Assembly: GCF_007692655.1 (NCBI RefSeq)
Contig: NZ_REBQ01000219.1
Span: 1 to 36,275, forward strand
DNA: 36,275 bases
Origin: Halomonas sp.
Lineage (GTDB): Bacteria; Pseudomonadota; Gammaproteobacteria; Pseudomonadales; Halomonadaceae
Direction: 5' to 3'
Shown here: positions 24,350 through 32,696 of the stretch, piece after piece
How the letters are laid out: every line of letters starts with the position of its first letter
Numbering within the stretch: the first letter of the stretch is position 1
Notes under the pieces: model-generated
Databases searched by the model: none
Told to the model about the DNA's origin: nothing
Seen by the model: only the letters and a program-made list of their open reading frames with translations
Translations under genes and position numbers: made by a program

Positions 24350-25663
24350 TTACTGCAGCATGCTGGGCAGCCAGGTAGCAAGGCTTGGAAACACGATCAG
24401 CAGCGCCACCAGTAGCATCGAGCAGAAGATATAGGGGATCGCCGCCGAGTATATTTCACGCATGGTGGTGCCCGCTGGGGCTACCCCTTTCATCACAAAG
24501 AGCAACAGTCCCAGTGGCGGCGTTGAGAAACTGATCTCCAGCGCCAGTAACACAATAATGCCGAACCACACCAAGTCAAAACCCAATGCCTGCGCCAGTG
24601 GGAAGAAGATTGGCACAGTGAGCATCATGATAGAGATCTGCTCCATAAAGGTGCCCAGTACCAGCAGCACCGCAAACATCGCCAGCAGCATAAAAATCGG
24701 TGACAGCTCAAAGCTGGTCGCCCAGCCGATCAAGCCTCCCGAGGCACCTGAAAAGCCTAGCAACTGACTAAACGTCGCCGAACCAAACACAATCAAGTAA
24801 GCCATTAGGGTGACTTTTAACGCGCCGGTAACCGAAAGCTTAAACGCCTCCCAGGTCATGCAACGGAAGATAAACGCCAATATAATCACGCCCAGCGCCC
24901 CAAAGGCTGCCGCTTCAGAGGGCGTGGCAAACCCCACCAGCATCAGCGCAACAATAATCACCATCACGCTAAGCATGGGAAGGATATCGGTGACAATGAG
25001 TTTGAGCTTTGCACTGAGCGGCACCGGTTCTAACTCATAGGCGGGTGCGGCGGCAGGGTCTAACTTGGTTTGGATAAAGATAGTGGCGATATAAAAACCC
25101 GCCAGCGTCAACCCAGGCAAAATACCCGCAATCAGCAGCGCACCAATATCCACCCTTGCCAAGGTCGCCAATAGCACCGCGAGGGCTGAGGGAGGAATAA
25201 TGATCGCTAAACCACCGGTGCCCAGAATTGGGCCTATAGCCATTTTTTTCTTGTAGCCGCGCCGCTCCATTTCCGGCACCAGCAGTGAACCCATTAACGC
25301 GGTTGAGCCCATGGAGGAGCCGCTCAGAGTAGAAAACGCCGTGCCGCCAACCACCGTTACATACGATAAACGCCCTGGCAGTTTGCCCATCAACTGGTCG
25401 ACGGCGTTAAACATTCTCATGCCAAGCCCGGTTCGAAAAAACAGCTCTCCCATCAACAGAAACAGCGGGATAGGCACCAGGTTAAAACTTGAGAGCGCAC
25501 CAAAACCGTTGTTGAGCATCTGTACAATGCCCGTTTGGCCACCCATAAAGTGCCAGGCACCAATCACATTGGCCGCCAAAAAAGCCAGCGCGATGGGCGT
25601 ACCGATCGCCATAAAGATAAGAATCAGCGAGAGCAGAAAAGCGAGTGCAAAGTACCATTCCAT
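24350..25663 (-). CDS. dctM: TRAP transporter large permease (DctM family)
   Basis: Large membrane subunit of a tripartite ATP-independent periplasmic transporter, carrying the sodium-coupled substrate path. The 437-residue product is hydrophobic throughout, with about a dozen membrane segments. Family stretches include MAIGTPIALAFLAANVIG, the GSSMGSTALMGSLLVPEMERRGY loop, GLAIIIPPSALAVLLATLA and FSTPPLGLLLFVMKGVAP. Its ATG overlaps the DctQ stop by one base (TAATG). It is the last gene of the minus-strand arm of the GntR cluster. The substrate is unknown; an organic acid or ring precursor used by the neighbouring enzymes is inferred. Confidence 0.95.
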   Translation of the reverse strand: MEWYFALAFLLSLILIFMAIGTPIALAFLAANVIGAWHFMGGQTGIVQMLNNGFGALSSFNLVPIPLFLLMGELFFRTGLGMRMFNAVDQLMGKLPGRLSYVTVVGGTAFSTLSGSSMGSTALMGSLLVPEMERRGYKKKMAIGPILGTGGLAIIIPPSALAVLLATLARVDIGALLIAGILPGLTLAGFYIATIFIQTKLDPAAAPAYELEPVPLSAKLKLIVTDILPMLSVMVIIVALMLVGFATPSEAAAFGALGVIILAFIFRCMTWEAFKLSVTGALKVTLMAYLIVFGSATFSQLLGFSGASGGLIGWATSFELSPIFMLLAMFAVLLVLGTFMEQISIMMLTVPIFFPLAQALGFDLVWFGIIVLLALEISFSTPPLGLLLFVMKGVAPAGTTMREIYSAAIPYIFCSMLLVALLIVFPSLATWLPSMLQ

Positions 25664-26169
25664 TATTCTTTAATCCCCGCTTCGCCACTGTGAAGGATAT
25701 CGCGACCCACCACAAAGCGGCCAAATTCAATCGCCATTAGCGTAAAACTGATCGGAAATACGATAGTCAGCATCCACTTCGGCACGAAGAAAGCACGAAC
25801 GTCGTAGTCATTCCGCTCAATATTGAGAAGTACTAGATCCAGCCCCTTCCACGCCAGCACAGCGCAGACCACTACGCACAGCAGCGACACACCGCGGCTG
25901 AGAATATTCAGTGCTGGCGGCGGTAAAATCGAGGTCAATAGCTCAATATGCACGTGCCCTTTTTGGCGCACTAACCAGGGCGCACCCAGCAGAGTGAGAT
26001 AAAACATGGCGTACTCGGTTGAAAGGAAAAACCACGCCGAAGGCTGAAGCCCCAAGTTACGAATCACCACGGAAAGCACTACGGCCACCATCAGCCATAC
26101 CAGCATGATGGCGGCCAGCAGAGCCATACCGTTAAGTAGCAGCAGGTAGCCGCGTTGTGCGTAGCGCAT
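25663..26169 (-). CDS. dctQ: TRAP transporter small permease (DctQ family)
   Basis: Small membrane subunit of the TRAP transporter, about 168 residues with four membrane segments (LLLLNGMALLAAIMLVWLMVAVVLSVVI first). The sequence WLVRQKGHVHIELLTSILP is the family's conserved loop. An earlier ATG at 26193 is in frame but has no ribosome-binding site and lies at the foot of a hairpin. AGGG seven bases before the ATG at 26169 favours the shorter form, though either is possible. Confidence 0.9.
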   Translation of the reverse strand: MRYAQRGYLLLLNGMALLAAIMLVWLMVAVVLSVVIRNLGLQPSAWFFLSTEYAMFYLTLLGAPWLVRQKGHVHIELLTSILPPPALNILSRGVSLLCVVVCAVLAWKGLDLVLLNIERNDYDVRAFFVPKWMLTIVFPISFTLMAIEFGRFVVGRDILHSGEAGIKE

Positions 26170-26195
26170 AAAAGACCCTAACGAAAAAGCCATAC

Positions 26196-26225
26196 AAAAG
26201 GGGCGCGCGATCCTTCCGCGCCCCT
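26196..26225 (-). terminator. Attenuating hairpin between the TRAP binding protein and permease genes
   Basis: On the minus strand AGGGGCGCG pairs with CGCGCCCCT around a 9-base loop and is followed by TTTG. It comes 7 bases after the DctP stop. Partial termination here would give more binding protein than permease, as expected for TRAP systems. Confidence 0.7.
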
Positions 26226-26232
26226 ACTGTTC

Positions 26233-27231
26233 TTACAGGTCGTTAAACTTTTCAATTAGCGTGTCGTAATGCTCAAGACCTGAAGGGTGACGCTCCATCT
26301 GACGACGCATACGCTCCCAGGTAGCATCGCGGGCAGCTTCGGCGTAACGCTCGCCTACTTCCCCTTCAAGAGTAATGACCTGCATACCATCAGCCTCAAG
26401 CTCAGCCTGCTGCTCTTCAGCTAAGTCAGCTAATGTCTCGGCGCTTTCACGCTCATGCTCGATGGCCACTTCTTGAAGAATTTGCTGGGACTCTTCGCTT
26501 AGCTGGTTCCACTTATCCAGGTTAACGATTACGCCCATGTCGGTAGAGAAGAACGCCGGATCGATTCGATAATTGAGAAAGCGATCCCAGTTAAGGTCTT
26601 TCAGGCCAATTTGCGTCCAGCCGGTAGCATTGACCACGCTGCGCTCAAGGGCAGCGTAGACATCAGTGGTGGGCAAACTAATCGGTTGGGCGCCCAAGTA
26701 GTCTTGAAAGAAAGCGTCATACACCGGATTGCTACGCAGGCGTAGCCCTGAAACGCTGAGATTGCCGTCTTCATCAATGGTGGGTTCGTTAATGGTATAG
26801 AGGTTGTAGCTCACTCCGCTATCAAACCAGCCCAGGTAGTAGGTGCCCATCTTCTCCTGGTGAATGTCATTGAGCAGGTCGATGCCACCATTCTCTCGGG
26901 CGTAGATAGCATTGGTGTTCGAGGCCACCATGGCATCCCGCTCAGGCACGGTACCCGCATAGAAGCTTGCCGCGGTATAAGCCATATCCACCACGCCGTT
27001 ACGCACCGCGTCAGGCTGTTCAGAAAGGCCGATCACTTCAGGGCCACCGCGTACGTTAATCTGCACTACGCCCTCACCGCGCTCGTTGACCTTATCAACG
27101 AATTCGAGAAAGCTTTGGGTATAAATCAACGAAGGAGGAAACGCATGCACAGCGGTGATTTGATCAACCGCCAGCGCCTGGGTGGAAGCAAGGGCGGTGA
27201 GCATGCCCAGGGTAAGGGTTACTTTTTTCAT
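26233..27231 (-). CDS. dctP: TRAP transporter substrate-binding protein (DctP family)
   Basis: Periplasmic solute receptor of the TRAP system, about 332 residues. The N-terminus MKKVTLTLGMLTALASTQALA is a clear Sec signal peptide, with cleavage likely before VDQ. Family features include GGPEVIGLSEQPDAVRNGVVDMAYTA, and GLRLRSNPVYDAFFQDYLGAQPISLPTTDVYAALERSVVNAT with the arginine that usually binds the substrate carboxylate. This suggests an acidic ligand. AGGAG lies before two consecutive ATGs; the second (27231) has the better spacing. It is separated from the LeuD-like gene by about 120 bases without a matching GntR dyad. Confidence 0.93.
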   Translation of the reverse strand: MKKVTLTLGMLTALASTQALAVDQITAVHAFPPSLIYTQSFLEFVDKVNERGEGVVQINVRGGPEVIGLSEQPDAVRNGVVDMAYTAASFYAGTVPERDAMVASNTNAIYARENGGIDLLNDIHQEKMGTYYLGWFDSGVSYNLYTINEPTIDEDGNLSVSGLRLRSNPVYDAFFQDYLGAQPISLPTTDVYAALERSVVNATGWTQIGLKDLNWDRFLNYRIDPAFFSTDMGVIVNLDKWNQLSEESQQILQEVAIEHERESAETLADLAEEQQAELEADGMQVITLEGEVGERYAEAARDATWERMRRQMERHPSGLEHYDTLIEKFNDL

Positions 27232-27352
27232 CATATATCTCCTGCACAAGGGGCTGCTTTATAGAGTGTTTTTAAACCATTGATGCAAGCGTGCGTGCTG
27301 TTCTTATAGTCGTGTAACGAGTGCGCTTATCTTACTGTAACGGTACTTCCCG

Positions 27353-27991
27353 CTATCCTTTGCCGATAATGCTCGGTTCTGGCGGCTGCGCAGCTGCCCA
27401 GGGGAACTGCCGCGCGTAGTTCGCTGCGAAATCAGTAATGGCATCTGCATGCTGATGAGTCATATCAATATCGTCCCAGCCGTTGAGCAATTTGGTTCGC
27501 CATACGGGGCTAATGGAGAAGCTAACCTCTACTTCGGCGACACGGATTAGCTGCTGCTCCAAGTCAACATCAATCTTTGCTGGGGCATCACCCAGCGCTG
27601 CCAGCAAGCGTTCGGCGTCATCCTCTTCCACTACCGCAGGCAGCAAGCCGTTATTGACGGCGTTCGAAGCAAAAATATCGCCAAAACTTGGCGCCACCAC
27701 GCAGCGAAAACCGTAATCGACCAGTGCATAAACCGCCGCTTCCCGCGATGACCCCGCACCAAAGTTACGTCGACTAACCATCACTTCGGCATCGTCCGCA
27801 TTGGGTCGGTGAAGAATAAACTCGGGATCTGGTGTGCCCTGCTCATCATGGCGAACGTCATAAAGCAGAAACTGGCCGTACCCCACGCTGCGCGGCTCTT
27901 TCATAAAGCGCGCGGGGATGAGCTGATCGGTATCCACGTTAGCAGCGGCAAGGGCTACGCCGAGGGTGTTCAATACGGTAATCGGTTGCAT
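27353..27991 (-). CDS. leuD: LeuD-like small subunit of a hydro-lyase (divergent isopropylmalate dehydratase)
   Basis: Small swivelling subunit of an aconitase-superfamily hydro-lyase, 212 residues. The substrate loop NFGAGSSREAAVYAL replaces the usual LeuD sequence FGCGSSREHAPWAL, changing the Cys, His and Pro-Trp positions. RFMKEPRSVGYG also differs from the usual substrate-region sequence. It overlaps the LeuC-like gene by one base (TAATG). It lacks leuA and leuB neighbours and lies in a catabolic cluster with a lyase and TRAP transporter. A substrate such as an alkylmaleate or maleate is therefore as likely as isopropylmalate. The symbol reflects homology only. Confidence 0.8.
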   Translation of the reverse strand: MQPITVLNTLGVALAAANVDTDQLIPARFMKEPRSVGYGQFLLYDVRHDEQGTPDPEFILHRPNADDAEVMVSRRNFGAGSSREAAVYALVDYGFRCVVAPSFGDIFASNAVNNGLLPAVVEEDDAERLLAALGDAPAKIDVDLEQQLIRVAEVEVSFSISPVWRTKLLNGWDDIDMTHQHADAITDFAANYARQFPWAAAQPPEPSIIGKG

Positions 27992-29418
27992 TAGTGCGCT
28001 CCTGATGCCTGAACGGTGGAAGCAAGCGTACGCACATCGGCTAACCGCCCACTGACCGCCGCGGCAGCCACCATGGCAGGCGACATCAAATGGGTGCGCG
28101 CTCCAGGCCCTTGGCGGCCCTTAAAATTGCGGTTGGTGGTCGAGGCGCAGCGTTCACCGCTGGCGACCAAATCACCGTTCATACCCACGCACATGGAGCA
28201 GCCTGAGTGGCGCCACTCAAGCCCCGCGTCGATAAAGATCCGGTCTAACCCTTCGGCTTCGGCCTGAACTTTCACTAACGTTGAGCCAGGTGAGACCATT
28301 CCGGGCACGCGGCTCTTATGGCCTGCCAGTACGGCCGCAGCGGCGCGCAAGTCTTCAATGCGGGCGTTGGTGCAGGAACCGATAAAGACCCGGTCAATGT
28401 TAATATCGGTGAGTTTTTGCCCGGCGGTTAACCCCATGTAGGCCAAGCTATCCCGGGCCTGGCGCGCTTTTGCAGGGTCGCTCAGTTGATCTGGATCGGG
28501 TACGGCGCGATCGATGGGCAGCGCCTCTTCCGGCGAGACGCCCCAGGTAACCGTTGGCGCGATCTCCTCCGCCTGCAGGGTCACTTCAAGATCAAAGCTG
28601 GCATCAGGGTCGCTGTAGAGCGTTGACCAGTAGGCGCAGGCTTGCTCGAAGGTCTCCCCTTGCGGGCTCCAGGGGCGTTCGCGCAGGTAGTCAAAGGTGA
28701 TTTGATCAGGGGCAATCATGCCGCAGCGCCCGCCACCCTCAATGGAAAGATTACACAGCGTTAAGCGCGCTTCCATGGAGAGCGAGCGAATCGCCTCGCC
28801 CGCATACTCAATGGCGTAACCCCGTGCGCCGTCAGCGCCGAGGCGTGAAATCCAGGTCAGCGCGATATCCTTGGCGGTAATGCCCTCGGCCAATTGGCCA
28901 TCCACGGTAATCCGCATCACCTTGGGCTTGCTCTGCCATAGCGTTTGGGTAGCCAGCACATGGGCCACTTCTGACGCGCCAATGCCAAAGGCGATGCTGC
29001 CAAAGGCGCCGTGGGTGGCGGTGTGGCTATCGCCGCACACCATGATCATGCCGGGCTGGGTAAGCCCTTGCTCAGGGCCTAACACATGCACGATGCCCTG
29101 GCGTGGGTCATCCAAACCAAACAGCATCACCCCGTGCTGCTGGGTATTATGGGAGAGCTGCTCAATCATCGAGCGCACTTTGGGGTCGGCAACGCCAGCC
29201 AAATCGCGGGCTAGCGTCGGGACGTAATGGTCAGCAATACCAAAGGTTAGATCAGGTCGTGCAACAGGCAACCCGCGCTCAGCCAGTTTATTGAAGGCGT
29301 GAAAGGAGCCTTCGTGAACGAAGTGGCGGTCAATCCACAGCAGGCTCTGGCCGCTGTCACTGCGGTGAACCTCATGGGTGCGCCAAACTTTATCAAACAG
29401 CGTTGTTGGGGTACTCAT
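27991..29418 (-). CDS. leuC: LeuC-like large subunit of a hydro-lyase (divergent isopropylmalate dehydratase)
   Basis: Large [4Fe-4S] subunit of an aconitase-superfamily hydro-lyase, 475 residues. The cluster cysteines are present in IGSCTN and in SGCSMC. The core GDSHTATHGAFG, CASTTNRNFKGRQGPGARTHLMSPAM is typical of LeuC. Two positions nearly invariant in LeuC differ: ADHYVPT instead of DHNVPT, and WRHSGCSMCVGMN instead of WRxPGCSMCLAMN. These changes and the gene neighbourhood suggest a paralogue with another diacid substrate. It follows the GntR gene on the same strand but has its own operator-like dyad in the 146-base gap. Confidence 0.82.
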   Translation of the reverse strand: MSTPTTLFDKVWRTHEVHRSDSGQSLLWIDRHFVHEGSFHAFNKLAERGLPVARPDLTFGIADHYVPTLARDLAGVADPKVRSMIEQLSHNTQQHGVMLFGLDDPRQGIVHVLGPEQGLTQPGMIMVCGDSHTATHGAFGSIAFGIGASEVAHVLATQTLWQSKPKVMRITVDGQLAEGITAKDIALTWISRLGADGARGYAIEYAGEAIRSLSMEARLTLCNLSIEGGGRCGMIAPDQITFDYLRERPWSPQGETFEQACAYWSTLYSDPDASFDLEVTLQAEEIAPTVTWGVSPEEALPIDRAVPDPDQLSDPAKARQARDSLAYMGLTAGQKLTDINIDRVFIGSCTNARIEDLRAAAAVLAGHKSRVPGMVSPGSTLVKVQAEAEGLDRIFIDAGLEWRHSGCSMCVGMNGDLVASGERCASTTNRNFKGRQGPGARTHLMSPAMVAAAAVSGRLADVRTLASTVQASGAH

Positions 29419-29525
29419 TGTCGTCGCTCGTTGCCTCGGCCTTTGTTGGTATTATCACCACCACCCCAATACAACTAGCGCAATTTCACAGCACAGGTCA
29501 AATGTATTTTTTATAATTTTTAATC

Positions 29526-29543
29526 TGTATTAAATTTAATACA
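29526..29543. promoter_or_regulatory. Operator-like palindrome in front of the LeuC-like gene (O1)
   Basis: TGTATTAAATTTAATACA is a perfect 18-base palindrome with arms TGTATTA and TAATACA. On the minus strand a TATATT (29554-29549) lies just upstream and could be the -10 box, so bound repressor would cover the start site. The same arms with the same 4-base gap occur at 30445-30462 beside the GntR gene. Confidence 0.7.
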
Positions 29544-29564
29544 TTAAAAATATAGTCTAAATCT

Positions 29565-30371
29565 CTATACATCCTTTCCGCTGGTGGGCATTCCGCCAAC
29601 TTTGGGCTCCCAGTAGCGGGAGTTATCGTCGCCATTTCGCTCTAGATCAATTTGGAAGCGATAACGATCCGGACGGTAGAGCGCATCCAAGTGCTCCACG
29701 CCCCTACCCTGTTCGTCGTAAACCACACGGGTGAGTGAAATCAGCGGCGAACCCACGGCAACATCCAGCGCCTCCGCCACCTCATGGCTGGCCAGCGTGG
29801 CGGAAATCGACTGAGAAGCGTGATCCACTTTCACCCCGCTACGCTCCAGCAGCACAAACAGCGGCGTATTGGCTAAATCCATTTCGTTGTAGTGCAGGGC
29901 AATCGATTCAGGCACGTGGGTGACCAGATGGGAAAACGGTTTATCGTCGACCATCCGCACCCGCACTGAACGCTGCACTTTGCCGCTCTGCCCCATGCCC
30001 AGCCGCTCGCGGATCATCTCCGGTGGCAGCACATAGGCAAACTCTAAAAGCCGCACCTGGGAAGCCTGGCTCATCTTGACCATATTGGGCATCAGATTAG
30101 ACACGCTGGCGGTCATCACCGTGGCGTCCAAAGGCTGCTCCAACACCACCGTGCCCACGCCAGCCTTGCGCTCGACCATGCCTGTCGTTTGCAGCGCCTC
30201 CATGGCACGCCGAACGGTTACCCGGGATACGCCATGCTGTTCCGCCAGTTTATTTTCGCCGGGCAATTTACTGCCCGCGGGCAACCGCCCACTCAAAATG
30301 GCGTCTTTTAACAGCAGGTAGATCCGGTGCGACTTGGTACCGCCCACCGCGGAGGGTTGTGCCTCGCTCAT
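29565..30371 (-). CDS. GntR-family regulator with UTRA domain (HutC subfamily)
   Basis: A 268-residue transcription factor. The winged helix-turn-helix is at about residues 13-78 (IYLLLKDAILSGRLPAGSKLPGENKLAEQHGVSRVTVRRAMEALQ, with typical GntR spacing), and the C-terminal UTRA ligand-binding domain runs from about 95 to 245. Such proteins usually repress until a pathway metabolite binds. It stands at the centre of two divergent catabolic arms, each with a TGTATTA-N4-TAATACA dyad, and very probably controls both and itself. A GAGAGG precedes the ATG. The effector is unknown. Confidence 0.92.
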   Translation of the reverse strand: MSEAQPSAVGGTKSHRIYLLLKDAILSGRLPAGSKLPGENKLAEQHGVSRVTVRRAMEALQTTGMVERKAGVGTVVLEQPLDATVMTASVSNLMPNMVKMSQASQVRLLEFAYVLPPEMIRERLGMGQSGKVQRSVRVRMVDDKPFSHLVTHVPESIALHYNEMDLANTPLFVLLERSGVKVDHASQSISATLASHEVAEALDVAVGSPLISLTRVVYDEQGRGVEHLDALYRPDRYRFQIDLERNGDDNSRYWEPKVGGMPTSGKDV

Positions 30372-30432
30372 CCACGCCTCTCAAGAGTATTGACCAAAAA
30401 AAATCACGTCACGCTTGACGTAGGGTTAATAA

Positions 30433-30463
30433 TAGACATAAAAATGTATTACATATAATACAT
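30433..30463 (+). promoter_or_regulatory. Operator-like dyad (O2) with embedded promoter between GntR and the plus-strand operon
   Basis: ATGTATTA (30444-30451) and TAATACAT (30456-30463) are perfect inverted arms around CATA. A consensus -10 TATAAT (30454-30459) lies in the dyad, with TAGACA (30433-30438) 15 bases upstream as a possible -35. Binding would block the plus-strand promoter and probably the divergent GntR promoter. The leader to the first plus-strand gene would be about 120 bases. Confidence 0.7.
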
Positions 30464-30585
30464 ATCGACAGCAAGCCAATAAAACAAATGTTGTCGTTTA
30501 GAAGCCATTATCACAGAACCAGCGCTCAGTAAGTATCGCCAACTATATGGCTTGAAATGGGCCGCTGGCCATAAAAGAGTCGACA

Positions 30586-31035
30586 ATGTCTAGCGCTAAG
30601 AACCATCACCAAGAGAACCATCGCCAAGACCATCATGGCGCCGAGCAGGTACGCGCTTTTCTATGCGCGATGGAAGCCCGCGACCTTGCCACTGCAGAGC
30701 GCTACCTGGCGGCTAACGTGGTCATGCAGTTCCCAGGGGCGCCGCCCATGCTGCGATTAAGCGAGGTCGTTGAGTGGGCGCGAACCCGCTACCGCAGCGT
30801 TAGCAAAACGATCTATGCGCTGGATAGCTACACCTCACAGCCTCATGCCGTCGTGACCTGTCATGGCGAACTCAAAGTGGAGTGGCTGGATGGTACTACC
30901 TCAACCGGCGTGCGCTTTATTGACCGATTTGAATTAACCGATGGCCTGATTACCCGCCAGGATGTTTGGAACGACTTGGCGCTAGCACAGATAGCCGCCG
31001 CTAACGCTTACCCTACAATGACGAGATCGCTATGA
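30586..31035 (+). CDS. NTF2-like/SnoaL-fold protein
   Basis: A 149-residue protein of the nuclear-transport-factor-2 fold. After a His-rich, disordered-looking N-terminus (NHHQENHRQDHHG), the pattern VRAFLCAMEARDLATAERYLAANVVMQFPG fits SnoaL-type proteins, as do the strands ending VRFIDRFELTDGLITRQDVWNDLA. Members act as isomerases, hydratases or dehydratases on small molecules, or only bind them. It is the first gene of the plus-strand arm and overlaps the next by ATGA, so an enzymatic step in the same pathway is likely. The ribosome-binding site is weak. Confidence 0.75.
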   Translation: MSSAKNHHQENHRQDHHGAEQVRAFLCAMEARDLATAERYLAANVVMQFPGAPPMLRLSEVVEWARTRYRSVSKTIYALDSYTSQPHAVVTCHGELKVEWLDGTTSTGVRFIDRFELTDGLITRQDVWNDLALAQIAAANAYPTMTRSL

Positions 31036-31937
31036 CACGCCAACACCTCTCTGAACATCAAGTTTCACTCCGCCCCGACCAGCTTAAACAGCAGTTGCAA
31101 GAGAGCGCCATTGTGGTCGCCCCTGGCGTGTTTGACGCCCTTGGAGCGTCTCTTGCCGAGCAGGCGGGCTTCGATACGGTCTACCTTTCCGGCGCCAGTC
31201 TGGCCTATACCCAGTTGGGCCGGCCGGATATTGGCCTGCTCAGCATTACCGAAATTTGCACTGCGATGTCGCATATTCGCGAACGCACAAATTTATCTGT
31301 GGTGGTGGATTGTGATACCGGCTTTGGCAACGCCATGAACGTGATGCGCAGCGTGCGCTTGCTGGAGCGTTCGGGCGCCAATGCTATTCAGTTGGAAGAT
31401 CAAACTTATCCTAAGCGCTGCGGCCACCTGCGCGGTAAAACCCTGGTCTCCAAAAGCGAAATGGTGGGCAAGCTACATGCGGCACTGGACGCACGGGAAA
31501 GCGATAACACCCTGATTATCGGCCGCACCGATGCCCTTGGCGTGGAAGGCACCGACAGTGCCATTGAGCGCGCCCAGGCCTATTATGAAGCGGGCGTGGA
31601 TATGCTGTTTATCGAAGGTATTCGTAGCGACGAAGATATCAGCAAGATCATGACCCAGTTCAAAGGCAAGGTGCCGATTATGGCCAATATGGTCGAAGGC
31701 GGCGACACGCCGTTGCAGAACGCCCAGGCCCTGGAAGACCTTGGCTTCTCGCTGGTGATTTTCCCCGGCGCACTGGTGCGCGCGATTACCCATATGGCTA
31801 GTCGCTTCTTTGCCACGCTAAAACAGGACGGCACCACCGACGCCTTCCGCGACCAGATGCTTGATTTCAAACAGCTTAACGACTACCTAGGCACCCAGGC
31901 GATGCTGGAGCTTGGCGAGCAGTACGACAATCGCTAA
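31032..31937 (+). CDS. Isocitrate lyase/PEP mutase family lyase
   Basis: A 301-residue TIM-barrel enzyme of the family that cleaves C-C bonds of methylisocitrate, dimethylmalate and related hydroxy-diacids. The metal and substrate residues are visible in VVDCDTGFGN (about 91-100) and QLEDQTYPKRCGH, with the catalytic-loop cysteine at C130. Keeping KRCGH argues for a lyase rather than phosphonate-forming PEP mutase. It differs in context from prpB (no prpC/prpD), so a malate derivative made by the LeuCD-like hydro-lyase is an attractive substrate, releasing pyruvate or another 2-oxo acid. That link is inference. Confidence 0.87.
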   Translation: MTRQHLSEHQVSLRPDQLKQQLQESAIVVAPGVFDALGASLAEQAGFDTVYLSGASLAYTQLGRPDIGLLSITEICTAMSHIRERTNLSVVVDCDTGFGNAMNVMRSVRLLERSGANAIQLEDQTYPKRCGHLRGKTLVSKSEMVGKLHAALDARESDNTLIIGRTDALGVEGTDSAIERAQAYYEAGVDMLFIEGIRSDEDISKIMTQFKGKVPIMANMVEGGDTPLQNAQALEDLGFSLVIFPGALVRAITHMASRFFATLKQDGTTDAFRDQMLDFKQLNDYLGTQAMLELGEQYDNR

Positions 31938-31994
31938 CGCTCGCTTCTCAACGTGTGCCAATGATTGATAAATAAGCAAATTCAGGAGACGACG

Positions 31995-32660
31995 ATGCAG
32001 ACCACCGATAAAACGGCGAAAGAGATTTTTAACGACGTCATGGCCAACCCCCAGCGGGTACCGTTTGGCTTTGGCAATAAAGCGGTGCTGGTGAACGTTG
32101 ACCCGCAAAAGGCCTATACCCGTACCGATCTCTTCAAAACCGCCTACGAAACCGACCCCAAACAGCTGGAGTACACCAACCAGCTGGCCCGTGGTTTTCG
32201 GGAGAAAGGCTGGCCGGTGGTCTGGACTCATGTGGCTTTTTTAGACTCCGCCGAAGACGCGGGGGTGTGGGGCACGCGTACCGACACACCGGATTCACTG
32301 CAGAATATTAAGTACGGCTCCGAGCGCGCCGAGTTCGATGAGCGCTGCGACATCGACCACAACCGCGATGTGATCTACACCAAGCGCATGCCTTCAGCAT
32401 TTTTCGAAACGCCGCTGCAGTCGCTGCTGGTGTGGCACCAGGTCGACACGGTGATTATTACCGGCGGTTCCACCTCTGGCTGTATCCGCGCCACCGCCGT
32501 GGAGAGCCTGTCCCGGGGCTACCGCACTATCGTGCCCATGGAGTGCGTTGCGGATAAACACGAAAGCTACCACTACGCCAACCTAACCGACCTGCATCTT
32601 AAATATGCTGACGTAGTGCCGGTTGCCGATGTACTCGCGTGGCTGAACGGCAACGCCTAA
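31995..32660 (+). CDS. Isochorismatase-fold amidohydrolase
   Basis: A 221-residue cysteine hydrolase with the catalytic triad Asp36 (VNVDPQKAYT), Lys130 (YTKRMPSAF) and Cys163 (GGSTSGCIRATAVES). TSGCIRATAVES and CVADKHESYHYANLTDLHLKYADV resemble N-carbamoylsarcosine amidase and maleamate amidohydrolase more than nicotinamidase. An amide or carbamoyl group on a small acid is therefore the likely substrate. AGGAG before the ATG at 31995 sets the start; an in-frame ATG at 31965 lacks one. Following ring-opening hydrolases in the operon, release of ammonia from a half-amide is the favoured role. Confidence 0.85.
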   Translation: MQTTDKTAKEIFNDVMANPQRVPFGFGNKAVLVNVDPQKAYTRTDLFKTAYETDPKQLEYTNQLARGFREKGWPVVWTHVAFLDSAEDAGVWGTRTDTPDSLQNIKYGSERAEFDERCDIDHNRDVIYTKRMPSAFFETPLQSLLVWHQVDTVIITGGSTSGCIRATAVESLSRGYRTIVPMECVADKHESYHYANLTDLHLKYADVVPVADVLAWLNGNA

Positions 32661-32696
32661 GACATAAGCCACCGCTAAGCTTCAGAGGAGCCGGTT

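Noticed and set aside
31032..31937. 2-methylisocitrate lyase prpB or phosphonate PEP mutase
   Set aside because: No prpC/prpD or phosphonate genes nearby, and KRCGH argues against PEP mutase; kept as a family-level call.
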